Assembly: GCA_030681675.1 (NCBI GenBank)
Contig: JAUXRP010000003.1
Span: 1-64,000 of the forward strand
DNA length: 64,000 bases
Direction: 5' to 3'
Source of the DNA: Candidatus Planktophila sp.
GTDB taxonomy: Bacteria; Actinomycetota; Actinomycetes; Nanopelagicales; Nanopelagicaceae
Under the pieces are notes generated by a model that made no database searches, was not told the origin of the DNA, and saw nothing but the letters and a program-made list of their open reading frames with translations. The position numbers and the translations under genes were made by a program. Of the stretch, positions 18,016 through 26,319 are shown one piece after another (the stretch's first letter is position 1; every line of letters begins with the position of its first letter).

Positions 18016-18677
18016 CTCATGACGACATAATCAAGGCGCTCTTTGACGAGACCTTAGTTGGCAATGCTCCTGCCGTTTTAGAGTTAACTAAAGCGGGGAT
18101 CGCCGATGGTATGACTCCGAGCACTATTCTCTTTGATGCCCTCATTCCAGCGCTCGAAGAAGTGGGTGCTCGATTTGAGCGCGGAGATTTCTTTGTTCCA
18201 GAGATGCTCGTTTCCGGTAAGGCGATGTCGGGGGCACTCGCATTTCTGCGTCCCTTGTTAGCAGAAACAGGCGCTGAAACTGTCGGTACGTATTTAATGG
18301 GAACAGTTAAGGGCGATGTTCACGACATCGGTAAAAACTTAGTAAATATCATGCTCGAAGGTGCCGGCTTTAACGTTATTGACCTGGGGGTACAGGTTGC
18401 TCCTGAGAAATTTATCGCTGGAATTCTCGAGCACAAGCCAGATATCGTTGGAATGTCGGCCTTTTTAACGACGACCATGCCGATGTTTAAAGTCAATATT
18501 CATGAAATTACAAAGGCTGGTCTTCGCGATCAAGTCATCATCATGGTTGGTGGAGCTCCAGTTACTCAGGAATATGCCGATGTCGTTGGCGCTGATGGTT
18601 TTGCCGCCGATGCATCGACTGCAGTACGTATTGCTAAGGATTTAATCGCTAAGAAGCGTGCTGCGGTTTCTGCATAA
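18012..18677 (+). CDS. Methyl-accepting corrinoid protein (MtgC/MttC-like)
   Basis: This 221-residue cobalamin-binding shuttle protein has an N-terminal helical B12-binding-2 cap (about 1-88) and a Rossmann-like B12 domain. The DxHxxG signature is GDVHDIGKN, with His104 as the cobalt ligand. The later loop GMSAFLTTTMP and the GGAPVT motif are also present. It takes the methyl group from the MttB-family enzyme and gives it to the MtgA-type protein encoded three genes downstream. ATG 18012 overlaps the iclR stop by 4 bp. Confidence 0.93.
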   Translation: MTHDDIIKALFDETLVGNAPAVLELTKAGIADGMTPSTILFDALIPALEEVGARFERGDFFVPEMLVSGKAMSGALAFLRPLLAETGAETVGTYLMGTVKGDVHDIGKNLVNIMLEGAGFNVIDLGVQVAPEKFIAGILEHKPDIVGMSAFLTTTMPMFKVNIHEITKAGLRDQVIIMVGGAPVTQEYADVVGADGFAADASTAVRIAKDLIAKKRAAVSA

Positions 18678-18684
18678 GAGAAAA

Positions 18685-19065
18685 ATGCTAAAAAAACTTC
18701 TCCCCTTTATTGAACACGCGTTGAAAGCGCCTGTTTGGGACTGCCGCATGTGTGGTCAGTGCGTACTTCATTCAACAGGAATGACCTGTCCGATGACATG
18801 TCCTAAAACATTGCGCAATGGTCCATGTGGCGGAGTACGCGAAAATGGCAACTGTGAAGTTATTCCAGAGATGCAGTGCATTTGGGTAAAAGCCTACGAT
18901 CGCACCATTTCACTTCCATTGCCAAAGGTATGGAAGGAGCATTACAACGAACTTCGTCCGCCGGTAGATATGCAGTTACATGGAACTTCTTCGTGGGTCA
19001 ATTTAATAACTAAGCGCGATCAGCAAGTTCCGGATGGTTGGTCGGTACAAGGTAGTGAGCACTAG
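18685..19065 (+). CDS. metV: Short MetV-like cysteine-rich protein (methylene-THF reductase partner)
   Basis: This 126-residue protein carries the Cys-rich C-terminal domain found in MetV and at the end of some methylene-THF reductases. Eight Cys lie in the first 65 residues (20, 23, 26, 35, 39, 48, 57, 65), within WDCRMCGQC, TCPMTCPK and NGPCGG. That is enough for one or two Fe-S clusters or Zn sites. Acetogen MetV is longer; only this domain is kept here. ATG 18685 follows the corrinoid gene by 7 bp; an upstream in-frame start at 18658 would overlap it by 20 bp. Its TAG overlaps the metF GTG by one base. It likely brings electrons to or from MetF. Confidence 0.8.
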   Translation: MLKKLLPFIEHALKAPVWDCRMCGQCVLHSTGMTCPMTCPKTLRNGPCGGVRENGNCEVIPEMQCIWVKAYDRTISLPLPKVWKEHYNELRPPVDMQLHGTSSWVNLITKRDQQVPDGWSVQGSEH

Positions 19066-19961
19066 TGTCGGTGCTACGGGAAAAATTAGAAAATACAAGT
19101 GATGTAGTTTTCACTGCTGAGTTTCCATCTGTCGATGGCGGTGGAATGGCAAGTGTTGAAAGAAATGCAGCTCGCTTAGCGCCATGGTTTGATGCCGTGA
19201 ATGCAACTGATAATCCAGCAGCTCATGCACATACATCTAATACAACCACTGCCATAGCAATGAAGATGTTTGGGTTAGAGCCAATCATGCAGATAGTCTG
19301 TCGTGATAAAAATCGCCTAGCAATCCAGTCCGACATGATGGGTGCATCCCTTCATGGGATAACAAATCTCTCACTATTAACTGGTGATGATGTCACGGCC
19401 GGCGATGAGCCCGAAGCTCGAAGAGTCTTTGATATTGATAGCGCTCAAGCGATAAATATCGCTCGAATCATGGGGGAAGGTAAGTACCTTTCAGGAAGGC
19501 CTATCAAACCAGCTCCAGATTTTTATTGTGGGGCCGTTGAAAACGCCGCAGCCCCTCCATTTGACTATCGAATTCAACGGGCGCTTAAAAAATACCGCGC
19601 AGGGGCAAAATTCTTACAACTTCAAATCTGCTATCACCCTGATCGCCTTGAGGCTTTCTGCAAAGGTGTGGCAGAAAGCGCGCCAGATCTCAAGCTCATT
19701 CCGACCGTAGTCTTAGTTAAAGGCGCCAAAGGATTGGGCTTTATGAATGATAAGGTTCCCGGCATCGACGTTCCGACTAGCACCTTGGCACGTGTACAAA
19801 GCGCCAGTGATCCCAGTGTTGAGGTCAATAAGTTAACTCTTGAGCTGGCTTTGCACGCACTCACTCTCCCCGGAGTCCGTGGTCTTCACATCACAGATTT
19901 TCGTCATGATGGATCACTTGATCTCTTTATGAGCGACTTAGGCAGAACACCGAAACGATAG
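19065..19961 (+). CDS. metF: Methylenetetrahydrofolate reductase
   Basis: This is a 298-residue MetF-family TIM barrel that interconverts methyl-THF and methylene-THF. Family segments are FTAEFPSVDGG near the N-terminus, the THF/FAD region LSLLTGDDVTAGDEP, and FLQLQICYHPDRL. It starts with GTG 19065, sharing one base with the metV stop, and is followed after 9 bp by the methyl-THF methyltransferase. In this setting it would run in the oxidative direction, feeding betaine-derived methyl groups into C1 oxidation. The pairing with MetV is the acetogen-type arrangement, unlike the NADH-only MetF of methionine synthesis. Confidence 0.9.
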   Translation: MSVLREKLENTSDVVFTAEFPSVDGGGMASVERNAARLAPWFDAVNATDNPAAHAHTSNTTTAIAMKMFGLEPIMQIVCRDKNRLAIQSDMMGASLHGITNLSLLTGDDVTAGDEPEARRVFDIDSAQAINIARIMGEGKYLSGRPIKPAPDFYCGAVENAAAPPFDYRIQRALKKYRAGAKFLQLQICYHPDRLEAFCKGVAESAPDLKLIPTVVLVKGAKGLGFMNDKVPGIDVPTSTLARVQSASDPSVEVNKLTLELALHALTLPGVRGLHITDFRHDGSLDLFMSDLGRTPKR

Positions 19962-19970
19962 GGGCACATA

Positions 19971-20852
19971 ATGCATACAGTTCTCTCTTCTCCTGGCCAA
20001 ACTGTAACAATCGGCCACGACCAACCTTTTTGCATTATTGGAGAACGTATCAACCCAACGGGCCGAAAGAAGTTTCAATTACAGCTGCGCGCTGGCGATC
20101 TTTCGGCTATTGAAAAAGATGTTGTCGATCAAATCGCAGGCGGTGCCAATGTTCTAGATGTGAATATGGGAGTCCCTCTGACAGATGAACCCGCTCTCTT
20201 ATCTAAAGCCATTACTTTGATTCAATCAATAACCGACACGCCAATTTGTATCGACTCATCGATTATTGAGGCGTTGCAAGCCGGTCTTGAAACATATCAA
20301 GGTAAAGCTCTCGTCAATAGTGTTACCGGCGAAGATGAACGTATGGATTTAGTTCTACCCCTAATTAAAAAACATGGCGCTGCAATCATCGCACTACCTA
20401 ATGATGAGACTGGAATTCCTGCAACGGCCGCCGAGCGCATAGTGATTACTGAAAAAATTGTTCGGGCAGTTGAAAAACATGGTATTCCCCTTGAGGATTT
20501 AGTTATCGATCCATTAGCAATGACCGTTGGCGCCGATCCCGAAGCGGTCAAAATTACTTTAGAAACTATTTACTTAATCCGTGAAAAATGGGGGCTAAAT
20601 ATGACCCTTGGCGCATCTAATATTTCTTTTGGTCTTCCCTATCGCCATGCACTTAACGCAGCTTTCTTGCCCGCGGCAATGTCACATGGTTTGACCTCTG
20701 CGGTCATGGACTCTCGTACCCCATTAATCGTTGAATCAGTGCGTGCTGCAGACTTGCTCCTCGGTCTAGATCCATGGGGATCAAACTGGATTACACGTTT
20801 TAGAGCAATGGAGGCTGCAAAAACTACTGCGACCTCTGAAAAAGGTGAATGA
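19971..20852 (+). CDS. Methyltetrahydrofolate:corrinoid methyltransferase (MtgA/AcsE-type)
   Basis: This is a 293-residue pterin-binding TIM barrel of the AcsE/MtgA/MetH-domain family. Motifs are IIGERINPTGRK, ANVLDVNMG, ICIDSSI, NSVTGED, DPLAMTVG and GASNISFGLP, which line the folate pocket. It would transfer the methyl of the methylated corrinoid protein to tetrahydrofolate, as shown for MtgA in Desulfitobacterium. It is not dihydropteroate synthase: the GERINPTGRK start and the operon context favour the corrinoid role. It overlaps the RACo-like gene by 4 bp. Confidence 0.9.
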   Translation: MHTVLSSPGQTVTIGHDQPFCIIGERINPTGRKKFQLQLRAGDLSAIEKDVVDQIAGGANVLDVNMGVPLTDEPALLSKAITLIQSITDTPICIDSSIIEALQAGLETYQGKALVNSVTGEDERMDLVLPLIKKHGAAIIALPNDETGIPATAAERIVITEKIVRAVEKHGIPLEDLVIDPLAMTVGADPEAVKITLETIYLIREKWGLNMTLGASNISFGLPYRHALNAAFLPAAMSHGLTSAVMDSRTPLIVESVRAADLLLGLDPWGSNWITRFRAMEAAKTTATSEKGE

Positions 20853-22759
20853 GAATTAGTAACAAAGAGCTCGATCCATCACTTGTGCCACATCATGACG
20901 GTACCAGTCGGGTCAAGCTCGCCTTTAGATCACTTGAAAAAGATAACTCAGTTGCATCGGAAAAAACTATTACTGTTCCGACAGGAGTCAGTGCCTTCGA
21001 TGCCGCTTCTTGGAACGGTATTGCTATTGATTCAACATGCGGTGGATATGGAACCTGCAAGAAGTGCCGCATCAAAATTACCGATGGTGAAGTTGATCCA
21101 TCTAAGTTAGATTTTCGAGCCTTCACTGAAACCGAAATTAAACAGGGCTGGAGATTGGCCTGCCTTGTGCGCACAAGCACCGATATTTCTATTGATGTTC
21201 CTGCTTTAACAACTCGCCCAAAGGCTGCAACTGTTGGCGTAGGGCGCCAGGTTATTTTACGTCCCGCGGTGCAGAAACGTTACGTTGAATTAGAGGAGCC
21301 GACGTTACATGATCAGCGAACTGACTTGGTGCGCTTGTTTGATGCCATTGATGATATCGAAGGCACAGCATCCCTTGCGGCAATGCGAAATATCCCACGA
21401 GTTTTGCGCGCATCCAATTTTAAAGTAACTGCAGTCTTTGTCGATCAAGCCTTCATAGATATTGAACCTGGAGATACAACGGCCTTTCGCTATGGAATCG
21501 CCTACGACTTAGGAACTACAACCGTGGTGGCAACTTTGTTAGATTTAAATACCGGCACACCGTTAGCGGTTAAATCTATTCTCAATAAGCAGCAACCCTT
21601 TGGCGCCGATGTAATCACGCGAATTAGTGCAACGATGTTGGATCCAGCTGCCCTTGAAAAACTATCATCGCTCGCACAAGAGACGCTTAATCAACTTACT
21701 CAAGAAGTCTGCATGGAGGCCGGTGTCGACCCACTGCATGTCTATGAAATCGCTATCGCGGGTAATGCCACTATGAACCAACTTCTCCTGGGAATTGACC
21801 CTGAACCACTAGGCGTTGCGCCATTTATTATGGCGGCAGCAGATTTTCCAGATGTAGAGGCTAAAGATATTGGGATCGTTATTCATCCGCGCGCAAAAGC
21901 GATTATTTTGCCATCGTTAGGTGCTTACGTTGGTGGAGATATTATCGCTGGTGCCCTTGCATCTGGAATGGATCGCGACAAGCGCTTGCGCTTATTTATC
22001 GATGTCGGAACGAACTGTGAAATCGTCCTTGGAGATGGTGAAAAGATCTTGGCGACTGCGGCCCCGGCTGGTCCGGCATTTGAGGCGGCAAGTATTAAAT
22101 GTGGCGTCCGCGCCGCATCTGGTGCGATAGAAACAATTAAAATTACCGACGGCCAACTAGTTATCGGCACTATTGATGATACCCCGGCTATTGGTATCTG
22201 CGGCTCAGGTTTAGTCGATGCATGTGCCAGTCTCGTTGGCATTGGCTTACTCGATCACTCTGGACGCTTTGTCACCGATGAGGTCGCTAAAGAGTTAGCA
22301 CCAACCTTGGCGGATCGATTACTTATGCGCGAGGGAGAACGGGTGTTTGTCTTAACATGGAGTAAAGAGGTCGGCGACTTAACTGATTGCGTGTATTTAA
22401 CTCAACGTGATGTGCGCGAACTTCAATTTGCTAAGGCGGCCATTGCAACCGGTTGGGCATTACTTTTAGAAGAGTTTGGTGTGGAGGAGTCTGAGATTCA
22501 ACAAGTCCTTCTTGCCGGCTCATTTGGCTCTTATCTCTCCCCCGCATCTGCCGTTAAAATAGGTCTCGTACCTAAACTCTCCGTTATGCGCATTTTATCG
22601 GCGGGTAATGTTGCGGGAGAGGGTGCAAAAATGGTCTTGCTATCTGCTCAAGAGCGACATGGAGCAGCGGCTTTATTGGAAGAGATCTCATATGTCGAAC
22701 TCTCAGATCGCGCAGATTTCAACGACAAATTTGTGGATCGCTTAGCTTTTCCAGCATGA
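20849..22759 (+). CDS. Corrinoid activation protein (RACo-like, 2Fe-2S plus ASKHA domain)
   Basis: This 636-residue ATP-dependent reactivator reduces inactive Co(II) corrinoid to Co(I). The N-terminal ferredoxin-type [2Fe-2S] domain has Cys64, Cys70, Cys73 and Cys105 (spacing C-x5-C-x2-C-x31-C). A linker and middle domain follow, then an actin-like ATPase domain with YDLGTTTVVATL, IAGNATMNQLLLG, FIDVGTNCEIVLG and the C-terminal LAGSFGSYL. This is the architecture of RACo and of the DUF4445 proteins. A reactivator next to its corrinoid protein means the pathway is meant to cope with accidental oxidation. The donor to the 2Fe-2S cluster is not evident. Confidence 0.9.
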   Translation: MRISNKELDPSLVPHHDGTSRVKLAFRSLEKDNSVASEKTITVPTGVSAFDAASWNGIAIDSTCGGYGTCKKCRIKITDGEVDPSKLDFRAFTETEIKQGWRLACLVRTSTDISIDVPALTTRPKAATVGVGRQVILRPAVQKRYVELEEPTLHDQRTDLVRLFDAIDDIEGTASLAAMRNIPRVLRASNFKVTAVFVDQAFIDIEPGDTTAFRYGIAYDLGTTTVVATLLDLNTGTPLAVKSILNKQQPFGADVITRISATMLDPAALEKLSSLAQETLNQLTQEVCMEAGVDPLHVYEIAIAGNATMNQLLLGIDPEPLGVAPFIMAAADFPDVEAKDIGIVIHPRAKAIILPSLGAYVGGDIIAGALASGMDRDKRLRLFIDVGTNCEIVLGDGEKILATAAPAGPAFEAASIKCGVRAASGAIETIKITDGQLVIGTIDDTPAIGICGSGLVDACASLVGIGLLDHSGRFVTDEVAKELAPTLADRLLMREGERVFVLTWSKEVGDLTDCVYLTQRDVRELQFAKAAIATGWALLLEEFGVEESEIQQVLLAGSFGSYLSPASAVKIGLVPKLSVMRILSAGNVAGEGAKMVLLSAQERHGAAALLEEISYVELSDRADFNDKFVDRLAFPA

Positions 22760-23340
22760 GTATCGGCATCGTGGCCTGTGGTGCATTGGCCACACATATC
22801 AGTGAAATTGCCGGAGATGCTGGCCTTGACATAACTATTTATCCATTGCCACCGCTTTTACATAACCACCCTGAAAAAATCGCTGCCGAAGTTGATGTGC
22901 TTTTGTCAGAGATTAAAGATAGGCACTCTAAATGCGCCGTTGCTTACGCCGATTGCGGAACATATGGTGCACTCGATTCTGTAATTGCGCGCCATGACGT
23001 CGCGCGATTAGGTGGTAATCATTGCTATGACATCTTTGCGGGAGCCTCTGAAATTGAGAGGTTGATGGCCGAAGATGCTGGAACTTATTTTCTCACCGAT
23101 TTTCTCGTTAAATCCTTTCATCGAAGTGTCATTGTCGAGTTAGGCTTAGATAAATATCCGAATCTGCGAGATGATTATTTTCGCAACTACACGCGCGTGG
23201 TTTGGCTAGCCCAAAGGCCAACTTTAGAGTTAGAGCAAGCTGCTACGGATGCAGCCAATGAAATTGGTTTACCACTTGAAAAGCTAATCGTTGGATATAA
23301 AGGTTTACGAAAACAATTGGAGGTTCTAATTAGCCATTGA
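22756..23340 (+). CDS. DUF1638 protein of unknown function
   Basis: This 194-residue protein of the DUF1638 family has no known biochemical role. It has Cys8 in ACGAL, Cys60, Cys67 in ADCGTYG and Cys90 in GNHCYD, with nearby His36, His38, His80 and His89. That set could bind a metal or cluster. The gene overlaps the RACo-like gene by 4 bp at the end of the corrinoid operon, and the family is often found beside MttB/corrinoid genes, so a maturation, cobalamin-delivery or reactivation role is plausible. Its stop overlaps the convergent fdsA stop by 15 bp. Confidence 0.85.
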   Translation: MSIGIVACGALATHISEIAGDAGLDITIYPLPPLLHNHPEKIAAEVDVLLSEIKDRHSKCAVAYADCGTYGALDSVIARHDVARLGGNHCYDIFAGASEIERLMAEDAGTYFLTDFLVKSFHRSVIVELGLDKYPNLRDDYFRNYTRVVWLAQRPTLELEQAATDAANEIGLPLEKLIVGYKGLRKQLEVLISH

Positions 23341-26319
23341 TGTAATTTTAATTGCCCTCACTACGGCCGGTGAGAGTAATGAATGATCTACATCATTTCG
23401 TAACCGCTCAATCATTACTGGAGTCCAGAACTGCTCAATATGGTGGGCCACTTTAATTTCAGGCGCATCAGTTGCTAAGAAATTTGCTGCGATCTGATTA
23501 GCCATGCGCACTATGGAATCCAATTGAGGATCTCCACCGATATGTGTCTCGACCATCGCACCCGGGCCTTTAATACTAGGTGCAATTTCTACCGCCGTGA
23601 CTTTATATTCGGGACAGTTAGTTGCCCAATCTGAAAAATCAGTCGTGATGACATTTGCGCCACTTTCAGGGAAATGAAAAGTTGTATATACGACACCTGC
23701 TGGAACCTCATCGGTGATTCGGGCTTTCAAAATAGTTTCACCAACCCGACTTGAGAGTTTGACCCACGAACCATCGGCAATTCCACGCAATTCGGCATCG
23801 GACTCATGCACATCTAAAATATCTTCACTATGCCAAATGTTATTTGACGTACGACGAGTTTGGGCTCCTACGTTGTATTGGCTCAAGACGCGCCCTGTGG
23901 TGAGCAGAAGCGGATATTTACGTGTAGCTTTTTCATCTGTTGGTACATATGGAGTTTTCATGAATCGACCTTCGCCACGTACGAATCTCTCTACGTGCAT
24001 CATCGGAGTTCCTTCTGGATTGGCCTCATTACACGGCCATTGGATACTGCCGAGTTCATCCAACTTTGCAAAAGAGACACCTGCAAAAGTCGGTGTTGTC
24101 GCTGCAATTTCATCCATAATTTCGGCGCCGTTTTCATAGGACATTGGATAGCCCATAGCAGTTGCCAAATCACAGGTGACTTCAAATTCGCTCTTACCTG
24201 TCTTTGATTTCATGACGGGACGAACTCGATTGATGCGCCGTTCTGCATTTGTGAATGTGCCATCTTTTTCTAAAAATGAAGTACCTGGCAAGAATACGTG
24301 AGCAAATTTCGAAGTTTCATTCAGAAATAAATCTTGAACAATTACCATCTCCATCGCGCGTAGTGCTGCATGCACATGTGATGTGTTCGGATCAGATTGT
24401 GCAATATCTTCACCCTGTACATAGAGTCCACGGTACTCACCAGCGATAGCGGCATCAAACATATTTGGAATGCGCATACCTGGCTCAGATTGAAGTTCGA
24501 TTCCCCATGCGTCATTAAAAATCTTGCGTGTATCGGGATTTGAAATATGACGATAACCCGAGAGCTCATGTGGGAAAGAGCCCATATCGCACGAACCCTG
24601 TACGTTGTTTTGCCCACGAAGCGGATTAACCCCAACACCTTTTCGCCCGATATTTCCAGTTGCCATTGCAAGATTTGCAATACCCATCACCATTGTCGAG
24701 CCCTGGCTGTGCTCGGTCACGCCCAAGCCATAATATATGGAACCGTTTTTCGCACTAGCGAAGAGGTGCGCCGCAGCCCGTATCTGAGCTGCAGGTACAC
24801 GAGAAGACTCCTCTAAAGCCTCAGGAGAATTTTCGGGCAGAGAGATAAAATCCTCCCATTCCTTAAATGACTGTGCATCACACCGCGCATCAACGAATTC
24901 ACGAGAAATCAATCCATCGGTTGCAACCACATGAGCTAAGGCGTTAATAACTGCAACATTTGTACCTGGCATTAATTGCAAGTGATGGGCGGCAACAACA
25001 CCAGGAGTACGCACCAGTGGAATCACGCGGGGATCAATGACGATTAATTGGGCACCTTTACGAATGGCTTGTTTCATACGCGAGGCAAAAACAGGGTGAG
25101 CCGAGGTTGGGTTAGCCCCAATGAGCATAATGACATCACTATGTTCTACCGACTCGAAATCCTGGGTTCCGGCCGAAGTTCCAAAAGTCTGTCCTAAGCC
25201 ATATCCAGTTGGCGAATGGCATACACGTGCACATGTATCTACATTGTTATTGCCAAATGCTGCTCGAACCATCTTTTGGACGACAAATACTTCTTCATTT
25301 GTACAACGTGAAGATGTAATTCCACCAATTGCATTCACTCCACTTTCACTTTGTATTCGTTTCAAACCATCGGCGGCAAAAAAGATCGCCTCTGCCCAGG
25401 AAACTTCCTTCCAGGGATCTGTAATCGCGTTTCGAATCATGGGCTTTGTAATTCGATCTGAGTGTGTGGCATAACCATAAGCAAAACGGCCCTTAACGCA
25501 TGAGTGTCCCTCATTTGCACCGCCTGCTTTTAGAGGAACCATGCGTACAACTTCTTCTCCACGCATTTCAGCTTTAAAACTGCACCCAACGCCACAGTAA
25601 GCACATGTTGTAATGACCGATGAAGTTGGTGAACCGATAGTTAATAAAGTCTTTTCAGTTAAAGCTCCGGTAGGACAAGCCTGCACACAAGCACCACATG
25701 AGACACATTCACTTTCAATAAAGGATGTGCCCGATGATGAAACCCTTGCTTCAAATCCACGGTTTTCAATCGTTAATGCAAATGTCCCCTGGACTTCATC
25801 GCACGCTCGTACACAGCGATTACAGACGATGCACTCTGTGGAATCAAAAGTAAAGTATGGATTACTCTCATCTTTTTTCAATCCTAAATGTGTATCAATG
25901 CTGGCGTATCGACTTGATGTAACACCGACTTTCCTAGCCACTCCGTGAACTTCACACTCATCTCCAGTGGCACAATGTTCGGGATGATCCGAAAGGTACA
26001 ACTCCATTACACCTTTACGAATTCGATCAAGCCTTTCTGATTGAGTTGAAACTTTCATTCCCTGGGCAACAGGAGTTGTACACGATGATGGCGTGCCGTT
26101 GCGACCATCAACTTCAATGACACATAGTCGACAAGAACCAAATGCCTTTAAGCGATCAGTAGAACAGAGTTTTGGAATATCGATTCCAGCCTCCAACGCA
26201 GCACGCATAATCGAGGTTTCGGCGGGGACCGTGATTGATCTGCCATCAATCTCAAGGTTGACTTCATCAGTACTTTGACTGGCAGGTGTGCCAAAATCAG
26301 ATTCAAAAACCATTGTCAT
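23326..26319 (-). CDS. fdsA: NAD-dependent formate dehydrogenase alpha subunit with fused delta-like tail
   Basis: This 997-residue Mo-bisMGD catalytic subunit oxidises formate to CO2. In order it has [2Fe-2S] (Cys52, 63, 66, 80), a NuoG-type N4-like site that is altered (His112, Cys116, Cys122), two 4Fe-4S ferredoxin motifs (CIVCNRC...C and CVSCGACVQAC), the MopB 4Fe-4S site (CAYCGVGC...C) and the active-site Cys367-His368 in RVCHSPTG. It is therefore a cysteine, not selenocysteine, enzyme. Residues about 928-997 (MANQIAANF, HHIEQFWTPVM, LLSPAVVRAI) resemble the separate FdsD subunit of Cupriavidus and Rhodobacter, so alpha and delta appear fused. It overlaps fdsB by 4 bp. Confidence 0.93.
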   Translation of the reverse strand: MTMVFESDFGTPASQSTDEVNLEIDGRSITVPAETSIMRAALEAGIDIPKLCSTDRLKAFGSCRLCVIEVDGRNGTPSSCTTPVAQGMKVSTQSERLDRIRKGVMELYLSDHPEHCATGDECEVHGVARKVGVTSSRYASIDTHLGLKKDESNPYFTFDSTECIVCNRCVRACDEVQGTFALTIENRGFEARVSSSGTSFIESECVSCGACVQACPTGALTEKTLLTIGSPTSSVITTCAYCGVGCSFKAEMRGEEVVRMVPLKAGGANEGHSCVKGRFAYGYATHSDRITKPMIRNAITDPWKEVSWAEAIFFAADGLKRIQSESGVNAIGGITSSRCTNEEVFVVQKMVRAAFGNNNVDTCARVCHSPTGYGLGQTFGTSAGTQDFESVEHSDVIMLIGANPTSAHPVFASRMKQAIRKGAQLIVIDPRVIPLVRTPGVVAAHHLQLMPGTNVAVINALAHVVATDGLISREFVDARCDAQSFKEWEDFISLPENSPEALEESSRVPAAQIRAAAHLFASAKNGSIYYGLGVTEHSQGSTMVMGIANLAMATGNIGRKGVGVNPLRGQNNVQGSCDMGSFPHELSGYRHISNPDTRKIFNDAWGIELQSEPGMRIPNMFDAAIAGEYRGLYVQGEDIAQSDPNTSHVHAALRAMEMVIVQDLFLNETSKFAHVFLPGTSFLEKDGTFTNAERRINRVRPVMKSKTGKSEFEVTCDLATAMGYPMSYENGAEIMDEIAATTPTFAGVSFAKLDELGSIQWPCNEANPEGTPMMHVERFVRGEGRFMKTPYVPTDEKATRKYPLLLTTGRVLSQYNVGAQTRRTSNNIWHSEDILDVHESDAELRGIADGSWVKLSSRVGETILKARITDEVPAGVVYTTFHFPESGANVITTDFSDWATNCPEYKVTAVEIAPSIKGPGAMVETHIGGDPQLDSIVRMANQIAANFLATDAPEIKVAHHIEQFWTPVMIERLRNDVDHSLLSPAVVRAIKITSMAN

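Noticed and set aside
19971-20852. Dihydropteroate synthase (folP)
   Set aside because: The pterin-binding fold is shared, but GERINPTGRK, GASNISFGLP and the corrinoid operon fit a methyl-THF methyltransferase.
24342-25474. Several 110-140-residue frames opposite or within fdsA
   Set aside because: They are shadows of the conserved Fe-S and MopB coding sequence.
23326-26319. Possible selenocysteine formate dehydrogenase
   Set aside because: The active site reads RVCHSPTG with a normal Cys codon; there is no in-frame TGA at the site.
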